Below, piece by piece: positions 38,216 through 47,362 of a DNA stretch of 64,000 nt. Source of the stretch: Tetramitus jugosus (Eukaryota; Heterolobosea; Eutetramitea; Acrasida; Vahlkampfiidae). The stretch lies in the NCBI GenBank assembly GCA_937625935.1, contig OW569378.1:62001-126000 (forward strand), read 5' to 3'. A program made the translations under genes and the position numbers. How positions within the stretch are numbered: position 1 is the first letter of the stretch; each line of letters starts with the position of its first letter. Below the pieces are notes generated by a model that did not search any database, had not been told where the DNA came from, and saw nothing but the letters and a program-made list of their open reading frames with translations.

Positions 38216-39885
38216 TTACTTCTTTCCAGTCTTCAAAGCTTCTTCCTTCTTTGTGCGGATGGTTTGGAGCATGGAATCAACAGTTGATTGCCACTTGCCA
38301 ATCTTTTCAGCCAATCCCTTCCACTCTTGAGTCGAGAATTGTCTGTGCATTGTCTTCAAAACAGTCACAGTTCTGGTCAATTGGTTCAACCTAGCATCAA
38401 TGACGCCTTGTCCAATAGCATCAATAACGAAAGATTCTACTTGATCCTCACTAATATTCAAATCAGCTGCCAAAGAAGCATAGCTGATGGCTTGTGTAGC
38501 CTTGGAACACAGGGAAGCAATAGTCAACAATCTCATCTTGGCAAGCAAGTCCTCTTGAGACAAGCCGTGCTTTGTTATCAAGTCCTTATTGTCAGCAGCG
38601 AATTTTTCAAAGTCGGAGACTGATCCTTGCAAGAAAATGGTAAACAATTCGTACAATTTGGCATCCTTGGTGGCCAATTGCTTGACTGGCTCAACCTTTG
38701 ACAATTCAGTGAACTTAAAGTCAAGTTTGATGGATTCAACAACAGCCTTTGTGACATAGGAGATGGCAGTTGCATCAACGTCCTTTGCTGTAAATGTAGC
38801 AAGGTATTTGGTCAAAATGGCGAATGCTTCTTCTCTGTAAAGAGTGACAACAAGAACAACAAGAGCAAGTGATCATGGTTGTTACACAAAAAAACAATCA
38901 AGAATAAAAATTTGCGAGTGAGCAATGTTATTCAATCACACAATCTCATCATTCATAATAGTCATAATATTATGATAAAAAAATTCATAAACGTCCAACA
39001 ATCAATTTAAAAAAAATCAATCTTAAAATTTTCATACCTTTGTTCGCTCAAAATATCATAAAACACTAGATAGACACTTCTCTTGTCAGTCACAGATGCA
39101 TTCCACTCGTTCAACATATCTTCAATGTTGGCAGCGTATTTTAACACGTGGTCTGTTTGCTTGGTAGCTTGTGCGTATTGTAGAGCTTGAACAAATATCT
39201 TAAAGTGTTGAGCATTGGTGTGAGGCAGTGAGTTCAACAAGTGAACAATTCTATGATTTGATGTTTGTTGAACAACGTCGTAATCGTATTGTTCATCATT
39301 GGTAGTAGTAGTATCATACGAAATATCATGTCGTTGTTGAAGTAGTAGTAGTAGTAGTATTATGATGATTGGTCCAATTTGATCATCACACAAAATAAGA
39401 GAGTATCATTCGATCGAACAATAGGAGAGAGAGAAAAAAAAAGACAGATGAGTCAATATCGAATATTCCCATTCATCATTTTGTGTGATTGTGGTTGCTT
39501 TTTTTTTCACACACACATATCATCATCAACACATGGTGTCAAAAACACGAGATCAAAAAACATACAATTTCAATCTCAAAGCAATCTTGCTAGATGTTGA
39601 GCTTGTGATAATCTTTGCCAATTGCTGTATTTTGTCGTCATTCTTCTTCACTTTGAGCAACACATCAATCAATACCAACATAAAAACTTCGATCTCAGAG
39701 TCTGATGATCCACTATCAATTAATTTAGCAGCAGCAGAGGACAAAGCAGCGTATAATTGCTCGTCGTCTTCATTTTGAGCAAATTCTTCACATTTGCTAA
39801 TCAAAGAATTGTCTCCTGTGATTTCTGCAGCAAGCTTTGCAACTTCGACGATTGCTTCATTGTTCAAATTCAAAAAAGAGGCCAT
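38216..39885 (-). CDS. EIF3M: translation initiation factor eIF3 subunit M (PCI domain)
   Basis: Model: complement of 39566-39885, 39038-39250 and 38216-38834; 383 aa; introns 315 and 203 bp. Junctions give LRLKL|IVHLLNSLPH and LSEQR|EEAFAILTKYL, continuous with eIF3m. The C-terminal PCI/winged-helix part is diagnostic: LYELFTIFLQGSVSDFEKF, KMRLLTIASL, LNISEDQVESFVIDAI, TVLKTMHRQFSTQEWKGL and KWQSTVDSM. eIF3m is part of the eIF3 octameric core that binds the 40S subunit. CSN7 and the proteasome lid also have PCI subunits, but the TMHRxF...W...L block is eIF3m-specific. Intron 1 is the longest found in the window and contains a TAG/CTA microsatellite. The gene diverges from PSMB2. Confidence 0.92.
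39341..39360. repeat. (AGT)n microsatellite in eIF3m intron 1
   Basis: A run of AGT units on the plus strand (CTA on the gene strand), with a shorter copy at 39302-39312, sits inside the 315-bp intron. Between them the intron also holds an in-frame-looking Thr/Asp/Tyr stretch that is not needed for the eIF3m protein. Confidence 0.85.
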
Positions 39886-40334
39886 TGTTTGTTCGGTGTG
39901 TGTGTTTGTGTGTAAGATGGAACGGAAATCAAGGGAAGGATGAAGGGTGCTGATGTCGGTGTGTGTTTGTGTGTAATTTCTTGTCGCCAAATTGGTCAAC
40001 TGGAAATTGAACTTTGCATCGACTCATTGAACAACGAGCACAATTTCAGTATTTACATATCTACCACCGGTGTAAGGAGGTTATCTTGAACGACCAGACT
40101 TGGAACCATCATCGTTCAGCCTCTAGGTTGGCATACACTCTCGGAGCGGACTTTTCAATTCAATGGAACGATTGAACCTTCATCCTTGTAAGTTTGGTTA
40201 CAAAGGGATTAAATCCAAAAATAAATCACTGATCAAAAACAAAGCACATCCTTGATTAGAGCATTTCAGGTCATCCACAACAAACGAACACAACGACGTG
40301 CCACCTGTTTATATATACTTACACACGATAGAAA
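39886..40334. promoter_or_regulatory. divergent promoter region, eIF3m / PSMB2
   Basis: 449 bases between outward-facing starts, one of the longest gaps here. It includes GTGTGTGTTTGTGTG repeats near 39896-39915 and 39958-39975 and a stretch at 40070-40160 with higher GC content. I tested the latter by eye for tRNA arms without success. No RNA gene is called. Confidence 0.45.
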
Positions 40335-40973
40335 ATGTCTGATTGCATTATTGGAATTGTTGGAAAAGATTATGTTTTGATTGCTGCTGACGCAACTGCC
40401 GCCTTCAGTATTATTTTGATGAAGGACAGCGAAGATAAAATCTTAAAGGTCGACAACAACAAACTTTTGGGTGCATGTGGTGAAAATGGAGACAGAGTCC
40501 AATTCACAGAATACATTCAAAAAAATTTGAACTTGTACAGACTAAGAAACGATAGACCTTTGAGCACACATGCGGCTGCTCACTTTTTGAGACATGAATT
40601 AGCGACTGCACTTCGTTCGAGAAACTCCTATCAAACAAATCTATTGTTGGGCGGTTATGAAGAGAAGAGTGGTCCGGAATTGTACTTTATTGATTACTTG
40701 TCAAGTATGCAAAAAGTTCCATATGGTGCTCACGGATACGGTTCCTATTTCTCATTGAGTATAATTGACAAGTACTATAAGAAGGATCTGAGTGTAAATG
40801 AGGGATTAGGTTTGATGAAGAAATGTATCAACGAAGTCCAAACTAGACTGCTGCTCAATACACCTCAATTCATTGTGAAGATTGTAGACAAGAATGGTGC
40901 CAGAGAAATTGCATTGGATAACGCTGTTGATTTGGACAGAGTGCAACGAACTGCAGATGCCATGGAAGAATAA
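40335..40973 (+). CDS. PSMB2: 20S proteasome subunit beta4 (PSMB2 type)
   Basis: Single exon, 212 aa. The start SDCIIGIVGKDYVLIAADATAA lacks a propeptide and the catalytic Thr1, as in the inactive beta4 subunit. Family blocks follow: KILKVDNNKLLGACGENGD, FTEYIQKNLNLYRLRN, the helix HAAAHFLRHELATALR, NLLLGGYEEKSGPELYFIDYLSSM, YGAHGYGSYFSLSIIDKYY and KIVDKNGAREI. Beta4 is one of the seven subunits of each inner ring. Length is normal (human about 201 aa). The gene diverges from eIF3m and is read without interruption. Confidence 0.95.
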   Translation: MSDCIIGIVGKDYVLIAADATAAFSIILMKDSEDKILKVDNNKLLGACGENGDRVQFTEYIQKNLNLYRLRNDRPLSTHAAAHFLRHELATALRSRNSYQTNLLLGGYEEKSGPELYFIDYLSSMQKVPYGAHGYGSYFSLSIIDKYYKKDLSVNEGLGLMKKCINEVQTRLLLNTPQFIVKIVDKNGAREIALDNAVDLDRVQRTADAMEE

Positions 40974-41216
40974 GCACTTTATTATTTAAATGCTAACAAC
41001 CAAATCAATGTACACACCATTATACGCTCTCAACCTCATATAAAACTATTCGCTCTTTTTTCAGATCTTGTTTTAGCGCTGTGGTTGTATTCATTTTTCT
41101 CCGCCCAAGCTTCGGAAAAACTTGCATTTGTTTCTAGGATTTGATTTCATCTGGTGAGTTGAATACTTGCGTCAGAATCAAGTAACAACAACGTTATTCG
41201 TACGAACTCATCGACA

Positions 41217-41546
41217 ATGTCAGCAACAACGACGACAACAACACAAGAGAACAACAATCAAGAAAAAACGATATCAATTGATTTGCAAGAAGAATGTCCA
41301 AAGCTCAAGGAAGCATATAACACATGTTTTCAAAAGTGGTACACGGACGAGTTTTTGGCTGGAAAAGCAACGGACAATGTTTGCTTTGCCGAATGGGATC
41401 TGTACAAGTCGTGCATGATCGTGTCAGTGACCGAAAAGGGACTCGAAGTTTTGTTGGACAAGGATTTCAAGAAGGAAGCACAAGAAGAGGAATGGGGCAT
41501 CAAGGACATCCGAACCAAGAGGAGAGATGATGCTCCACAATCCTAA
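41217..41546 (+). CDS. TRIAP1: TRIAP1 / Mdm35 family twin CX9C protein
   Basis: Single exon, 109 aa. Cysteines at residues 27, 37, 56 and 66 form two CX9C motifs (CPKLKEAYNTC and CFAEWDLYKSC) enclosing the family core FQKWYTDEFLAGK. In yeast and human this protein is imported by Mia40 into the mitochondrial intermembrane space, folds with two disulfides, and pairs with Ups1/PRELI proteins to move phosphatidic acid between membranes. The N-terminal Thr/Asn/Gln run and the charged C-terminal tail are extra to the compact core. The ATG is the first in frame with a good A-rich context. Confidence 0.93.
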   Translation: MSATTTTTTQENNNQEKTISIDLQEECPKLKEAYNTCFQKWYTDEFLAGKATDNVCFAEWDLYKSCMIVSVTEKGLEVLLDKDFKKEAQEEEWGIKDIRTKRRDDAPQS

Positions 41547-41996
41547 TCTCATTTCCAATAAAAGAGTGTTAAACAAAAATGCTCCGGAGTAATGGTAACC
41601 GTAGACAGATGGGCGATGGATGACAAGTTCAACGTAGTCAACCAACAAAAAGTCGACGTCGGGACACCAAAAAATGAAAGTCCGGCTGTCAGTCATGTCG
41701 TGAAATGATTCGGTGACAAAAGGTTGAGTCCAAACAAGGAGGACGACCAACAAAAAAGCTTTCAACGAACAACAGACTCCAGAAGAATTCTCTTATCGAA
41801 CAAACTTTGTCAGAAAAAAACCATCACCAACGTACATAGTAAAAAAACTGTTTTGATAAATTGAAAAGCAGTCGATACGCAGCTCATCCAACAGCACACA
41901 CGTTTTTCACATTATCCAACAACAACAACAAATAATATATAGTAGTTAAATTATAATCAAAAGAACAGCAACCAACAACCAGTAAATTTTTGAAGA
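41547..41996. other. intergenic region, TRIAP1 end to RhoGAP start
   Basis: 450 bases. AATAAA lies about 11 bases after the TRIAP1 stop. The rest has scattered GTCG-rich segments (41600-41700) and then an A-rich CAACAAC leader before the RhoGAP ATG. The opposite-strand open frame here has no recognisable protein character. No gene is supported. Confidence 0.4.
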
Positions 41997-44011
41997 ATGT
42001 CGTGCCTCATCAACAGAACACCAGTCATAGAAGAGTGTGGTAGATACAAGTTGTCTCCTCCAGTTCGGCAGGCACTGTTATCTGTGAAATTGATTGTTGT
42101 GTGCTCTACTCGTATCTCTCACAAGCTATCAAATCTGTATGTAGTCCCTTACAACCACTATCATCACAACAACCACTACAAAAAAAAGCTTCATCTTCTT
42201 CTGTACAAGTACTTGTACTAATGCTATCAATATTGATTCGTTTGTCATCCTGTGCTATACAAAAAAAAAACCGAAAAAAAAAATCGAAATTCGACATGTA
42301 ACAAAATAGATTTGTGTTATTGTGCGACAATGGCCTCTTCTTTTATGAAGCAAGCAATCCAGAGGCCCAAGACAAAATAAAATCAATCATCCGTGTCGAC
42401 GAGCCACAATGGGAAGTGACATCGGCACTCGATCACAACAAGAAAAAATTTGTGTTGCACATTGAGACCATGAAGAGCAAGTGTGAGATTCATTTTAGAG
42501 AGTTCTCCGAGTTGGACATTTGGAGCAAGTCCATCTCTGCTGCTCACACACGATTCCTCTCCAACAATGCTCAACACGGCAATCCAAACAGCGCTCAAAA
42601 CAACTCGGATCAACAACAGACACAACAAACAGATTCTGTCAATGGTAGTGGTAGTGCTGTTAATATTGACAGTAGTGTAGTGTCATCATCATCATCATCC
42701 ACCAACATTATGAGTTCCACTCGAGTCACCATCCTATCCGTCACCATTCCATGTCAATCTGAACTGCCACATGACACTGATACAACAAAGGTCGAAGAGC
42801 TTGAATTCTGCATCAAGCTCATCATGGGTCACACTGTGCATCAGAGCAGCATCATCTCTGATGTGTCCATGGACAAGAGCAAGGTCAAATCGAACAAGAA
42901 GACCATGGTGTTCCATTTGGCTCAAAACGAGAAGGACAATCACTTTTCATTCACGTTCCAAAAGGCTACGACACCCAACGTACTCAACATTATTCTCTAC
43001 CAAAAGAAGAAAAAGTCGGAAAAGTGGAATGTGAGAGGTGTGTTGAACTTGGATATCGATTGTGCGAGAGCGAGTGGAGACATCAAGGACGCGTTCACAC
43101 CTCGACCCAGTTCCATCTTTGATCCATCGGAAAAATCGTTGAACATGTCCGTGGTCATTCGATCGAGATATGACTCTGAGAGTTTGGATCGAGTGACGTT
43201 TGGTGCTCCGTTGAGTTCAGTCATGAACCGAGCGGACTCCAATGGTCAGAAAATGGTTGTTCCCGATGTCATGTACCAATGCTTGGCCTATCTGTGGAAG
43301 CACAGTCTCAAGACTCAGGGTATTTTCAGAGTGAGTGGCAACAAGAATCGAATGAAGGGCTACGTGTCCGAATTGGATCAATCTCTCTCGGGCACTCTGC
43401 CACTCAAAAAGTTTGAGGACGAGAATACGGTTGCTGGTATCATGAAACTGTATTTGAGAGAGTTGCCAGAGCCATTAATCTCGTATGAAAAGTATGAAGA
43501 AATGTTGATTGCCGGTGGTGCCTCACAGGACATTCTCGCACCAAAGGACAAGTCAAATCCAATGAACGCACTGAACGCCATCAAGCAATTCGCTAGCTCT
43601 GCTGCCACAAAGGACATGGAGCAACCACCGTTGGACGACACGTTAGAAAAGCTGAGAAAATTGACGAGAGAACTTCCAGAGGCTCACTATCTTCTTCTCA
43701 AGTACACTTGTCATCTGTTGCACTGCATTACTCATCACTCGGATATCAATTTCATGAAGCCAACCAATCTTGCCATTGTGTTCGGACCAGTGTTTGCTTC
43801 ACCAAGCCCCGACCTGGATATATCAAAGCAAGAGATGCTTACTGGACACTTGCCATACTTGAGCAGGAGTACGGAAATTATGATAGTGAACTGGGCACAG
43901 GTATTCCCTAATTCTAATGGAATGGTAGAACTGCTAGAATGTAACAATAATCTCGATCTCTTCCAGAAGCAGCAAGCACAAAAACAAACGAACTCCCTTG
44001 TAAATGAATAA
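41997..44011 (+). CDS. PH-domain RhoGAP
   Basis: Model: 41997-42136 and 42310-44011, 613 aa; the 173-bp intron has donor GTATGT and acceptor AATAG with matching phase. The second exon is firm, the first is probable. Exon 2 opens inside a PH-like domain: FVLLCDNGLFFYEAS, then FVLHIETMKSKCEIHF and ELDIWSKSISAAH. A Ser/Gln/Asn linker precedes a C2-like beta region (about 175-300). The RhoGAP domain is at about 350-560: GIFRVSGNK with the arginine finger, FEDENTVAGIMKLYLRELPEPLI, the Lys of LLKY, and MKPTNLAIVFGPVF. It should stimulate GTP hydrolysis on a Rho/Rac GTPase at a phosphoinositide membrane. The predicted PH N-terminus lacks the usual Trp, leaving exon 1 open to revision. Confidence 0.8.
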
Positions 44012-44071
44012 TAATAAGAATAACAAAACAACAAAATCTTCAAGAACAAGCAACTAAACTTTTTATTATTC

Positions 44072-44452
44072 TTATCTGCTTATTTTTTTAGGAGGATGTC
44101 GACATCGCAGAGAGTTGGCTCTCCTTGCTCGATATCTTTGTGTAGCCTCAACTACGAGGGCTCTTCTCTCTTGAGTTGCTCTCTCAAACTCTTGAATCCT
44201 CTTCGCAAACTCTTGGATCTTGGCGTCTTGAGACTTGAAACTTTGGAAAATACGTTCGATCAGCTCATTCACATCCATATCGAGGGTAAACGAATTATTT
44301 GTCCTCTTGGTTACCTTGGGAGAAGGTTCATGAGGGTTCATATCAACAAGAGAAGAGAATTTTCGCTTGTTGGTACCAATCCGATCCTCTCCATCGTCGG
44401 CCGTCGAACTCTCACTCTGGCAGGAATGTGGCTTGTTTCGATTTTCTTCCAT
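44072..44452 (-). CDS. small charged protein, function unknown
   Basis: Single exon, 126 aa from ATG 44452 (the open frame continues to a TTG). No family is recognised. Residues 1-55 are Ser/Glu/Lys-rich and disordered, with NKRKFSSL as a possible nuclear signal. SPKVTKRT follows, then an amphipathic helix of about 55 residues (VNELIERIFQSFKSQDAK onward) likely to be a coiled coil. The C-terminus is Arg-rich (RYRARRANSLRCR). The composition would suit a small nuclear or nucleic-acid-associated protein, but this is inference. It converges on the RhoGAP gene and diverges from the BRWD-related gene, which makes a real gene plausible. Confidence 0.6.
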   Translation of the reverse strand: MEENRNKPHSCQSESSTADDGEDRIGTNKRKFSSLVDMNPHEPSPKVTKRTNNSFTLDMDVNELIERIFQSFKSQDAKIQEFAKRIQEFERATQERRALVVEATQRYRARRANSLRCRHPPKKISR

Positions 44453-44596
44453 CGCTCTCGAGACCTTCTGTTGTTTGTGTTGACTGGAGTTTTGTTGTCT
44501 CAATCACTTTTCCATAGATTACCGTAAAAAGCCCCATCAATAAAATCTCGTTGCGAAGAAACCTCGGATGCAAGGACCCCAGTTGAATTTGTATCC

Positions 44597-45844
44597 ATGT
44601 TCGTAGACAGTTCACTGTGTGGCCCCAATTTCTCCGAAATCACAAAAACATTGAGCACCGTAAGTCGCAAGCAAAGAAAAATGCTTCGATCCTCCTCTAC
44701 GAGTGATCTAGAGACACGAATCAGAGAAACGATTGCGGATCCCATTCGAAACAAGCTGATCAGCCCAGTCAATCATCGAGATCCCTTCCACGATGACTAC
44801 TATCCCCAAATTGGTGATCAAGTGGCCTTTTTCAAGACTGGTTACAAGAAATGGTTGGGTCGGTTGATGATACCAACAGATTTCAAGACATATGTGCATC
44901 CATTGCTCAAGAATAAGCTTTTGTCGATACCCAACTTGCCAGAGCTACTGTATTGCAAGATTACGGATATTCAGTATCGATTGGAGTTTGTTGCGAATCA
45001 TGTGCCATTGACGATTCGAACTATTACACTCTACATTGAACAAATACCTCATGACCAAGTGTTGACTCACATGCAAGAGAGATTGGTTGGTCGGACCATT
45101 GTGTTGGACTATGTAGATCATCCAAATTGTTCTCCGACGTTTCTGATACTGAAACAGTTGCATTTGTGTTCGGCACAGTATTTTTCAAAGATCAAGCCAC
45201 CATATTCGCAACACGTGTTGCACATTAGTGTGAATCGAGCTTTTCAAAAGGTGGAGTTGATTGATGTTTTGTCTGATGCGTCATGGGAGAAGCTAAAGGT
45301 TAGGTGGGGCGAAGGTGACGATGAAGACGAAACGGACAATGTGAACATTTGGGAAGCAAAACAAGTTGAGGAGTGCACTGATTTAAGAAAGGTATTACCA
45401 AAGATTAGTCAGGTACAGAAGGAGAAGCTCTCCCAAGCATTTTCAGAGTTTTTAACAGATGAAAACTTGAGGATGATACCTCCAATGTCTCCTATGTGTG
45501 CATATCCACTTCCGTTGAATTCCATCAAGCTTCGATTGGACAATGACTTTTATCATGATGTAAATGTAAGTATCAGGCATAGTAGAAGTGTTCAGCTTTA
45601 TGTCATAGTTAGTTATATCTGTTTATTCATTCTCTTTTACTTACAATTCTTTGGCTGTATGTGTAATGTGTAGATGCTATGGAGTGATTTGGAACATGTG
45701 GTTGACATGTTCAGGAAGAAGAGAGGGTCTCATGTCAAACTCCTGGATTCATTCTTGGCGGTGGTTGATGACTTAATTATGATTGAACAACCTTCGAATC
45801 AAACTCCCACCACGAGAAACGGACATCCATCACCAAAAACATAA
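44597..45844 (+). CDS. BRWD/PHIP-related protein lacking WD repeats
   Basis: Model: 44597-45565 and 45674-45844, 379 aa; intron 108 bp, donor GTAAGT, phase-0 junction. Residues about 70-90 (DYYPQIGDQVAFFKTGYKKW) match the beta-rich domain that follows the WD repeats in BRWD1/3 and PHIP. Near the C-terminus CAYPLPLNSIKLRLDNDFYHD and the spliced MLWSDLEHVVDMF resemble the start of their bromodomain (PTDLSTIK-like, NRFY-like). The expected Asn-containing acetyl-lysine pocket is not evident. No WD repeats fit in the remaining sequence or just upstream. It may be a split or reduced BRWD relative with a chromatin role; a partner gene with the WD part could lie elsewhere. Confidence 0.7.
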
Positions 45845-45847
45845 ACT

Positions 45848-45955
45848 TTATTCAGAAGGTTCGTGTGAAATTTCGAAGTGAATTGGGATTTCGGTGTTAT
45901 TGTTCATCTTCAACTTCTTCACTTCTTCCTCAGAAGTTCGTTCACTCGCAGGCAT
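45848..45955 (-). CDS. candidate 35-residue small protein or terminal exon
   Basis: An ATG at 45955 in a good AACAACACAA leader opens a 35-codon frame ending three bases from the opposing BRWD-related stop. The product is charged and soluble (MPASERTSEEEVKKLKMNN, then IPIHFEISHE) with no homopolymer. It is not recognised. It could instead be chance or the last exon of a gene running through 45956-46341. Confidence 0.25.
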   Translation of the reverse strand: MPASERTSEEEVKKLKMNNNTEIPIHFEISHEPSE

Positions 45956-46341
45956 TTGTGTTGTTCAAGTCATTTAGTGTGGGAACTCTCCAATCTAAAG
46001 TCGAGGGATATGATAAATGTCTGAGATTCTGAAGAGTTCTCCGTCGATTGCGCTCGTCAACATCAGGATGAGGATGACGAAGTACTCATTGGAAAGACTT
46101 TGTCCAAAGACGTATACAAATAAATAAATGAACATAACGATCCTGCATACAACAATGACTGAATACAACCAAGATTGTCCAAGATTTGTTCTTATTGTGC
46201 AGCATCGTTTGTGTGAATCATCATGATACGAATGAGTATATTGGTTTGCTGAGAAGCTCGGTTAAGTTTTAAAGGAGGTTCATGTTTATGGGCATTCAAA
46301 TACGTTGATCGGTTCCATCAATCATCGTGTAGCATCGAGCT
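45956..46341. other. intergenic region upstream of candidate small ORF, downstream of glyoxalase II
   Basis: This contains the glyoxalase II 3' end and several short open frames on the minus strand, the longest 46 codons and hydrophobic (45995-46135). No splice chain between them could be established. AATAAATAAA lies near 46118-46130. Confidence 0.35.
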
Positions 46342-47292
46342 TTAGGCTCTGAAGTGATCTTTTCTCTCTCGTACAATTCTCATTGTTTCCACTGGGTCTC
46401 CAATAGCATTTGCCCATTGTTGAACACTTGATTCAAAAACTCTGAAGAATGGATTGTATGAGAATTCTTCAGCAAGAGTGCTTGGAACAGTTGGTTTACC
46501 TTCATTTCTCAACTCTTGGCATTGCTTCATCTTGTGAATGAGAGCTTCATTGTTCGGTTCAACAGTCATTGCAAACTTAAAGTTGCTCATTGTGTATTCG
46601 TGGCCAGGATACATCTTTGTGTTTTTGGCATCTAATGTCTTCATCAGCTCTACATTTCTTGTCATTTGAGTGGCGTCTCCTTCAAAAAATTTGCCCGCTC
46701 CTGCAACAAAAAACGTGTCACCACTAAACAAGTGTTTCTCTTCAGAGTTTGGTGATTCAATCAAGTATTGAACGTGACCCTTGGTATGACACGGAGTATA
46801 GAGCACCTGTGCATTCAATTCTTCACTCAATTCCAATATTTCTCCATGTTCGACTCTTCTTGTTCTAGCAGGAATGTCCTCATAGTTACTTCCTACGACA
46901 TGAACATTTGGAAAGTGTTTCTTCATGTGCTCATTGCCACCTGCGTGATCCCAATGATGATGAGTCGTCAAAATGTACTCCAAGTTCAATTTTCCATGAT
47001 ACACGCTTCGATTGATCTCGGAGAATTGATGGATGACAGAATCGGGTTGTGCGGGGTCAACCAGTGCACAGGTGTGGTCCTTGGTGTCTACAATCATGTA
47101 ACAATAATTGTCTTGGAGGATGGGCAGAATGTGAACTTTCATTTGAGAAATGTTGTTAAGTGCAGAGTAGTGTTGATGTTGTTGGTGATTCGTTTTGTGT
47201 TGTTGTGGGGAGTTGAAGATCAATGGTCCGCTGATTGTCCTCATCAGGGATCTTGTTTGAAGCGCGGAGATCCGACAGTAACGATGGATCAT
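46342..47292 (-). CDS. HAGH: hydroxyacylglutathione hydrolase (glyoxalase II)
   Basis: Single exon, 316 aa from ATG 47292 (MIHRYCRISALQTRSLMRT), which gives an Arg-rich presequence-like start. Upstream ATG 47409 would overlap the neighbouring glucan synthase coding region. A cytosolic form could start at MKVHILPILQDNY. Metal ligands are complete: THHHWDHAGG (about 106-115), CHTKGHV, FSGDTFFVAGAGKFFEG, and MYPGHEYT. The C-terminal substrate domain ends NPFFRV and VRERKDHFRA, typical of HAGH (R-x-x-K-D-x-F). It hydrolyses S-D-lactoylglutathione, the second step of methylglyoxal detoxification. Heteroloboseans may use trypanothione-like or other thiols; the Arg/Lys ligands here fit glutathione, but that is not proof. 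Confidence 0.93.
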   Translation of the reverse strand: MIHRYCRISALQTRSLMRTISGPLIFNSPQQHKTNHQQHQHYSALNNISQMKVHILPILQDNYCYMIVDTKDHTCALVDPAQPDSVIHQFSEINRSVYHGKLNLEYILTTHHHWDHAGGNEHMKKHFPNVHVVGSNYEDIPARTRRVEHGEILELSEELNAQVLYTPCHTKGHVQYLIESPNSEEKHLFSGDTFFVAGAGKFFEGDATQMTRNVELMKTLDAKNTKMYPGHEYTMSNFKFAMTVEPNNEALIHKMKQCQELRNEGKPTVPSTLAEEFSYNPFFRVFESSVQQWANAIGDPVETMRIVRERKDHFRA

Positions 47293-47362
47293 TGGCGACA
47301 GCGAACAGAACACAGGCAGGGAGCTGGATTGGTGGAGGTGTTGATTTGTTTTTTGGACGAGT

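Noticed and set aside
40070-40160. Higher-GC stretch in the eIF3m-PSMB2 gap, considered as a tRNA or other structured RNA
   Set aside because: No acceptor or T-arm pairing could be drawn on either strand, and no known snRNA motif was recognised.
45995-46135. 46-codon hydrophobic minus-strand frame (starts MFIYLFVYVFG)
   Set aside because: Short, AT-rich and hydrophobic as expected by chance; no splice link to neighbours and no conserved motif.
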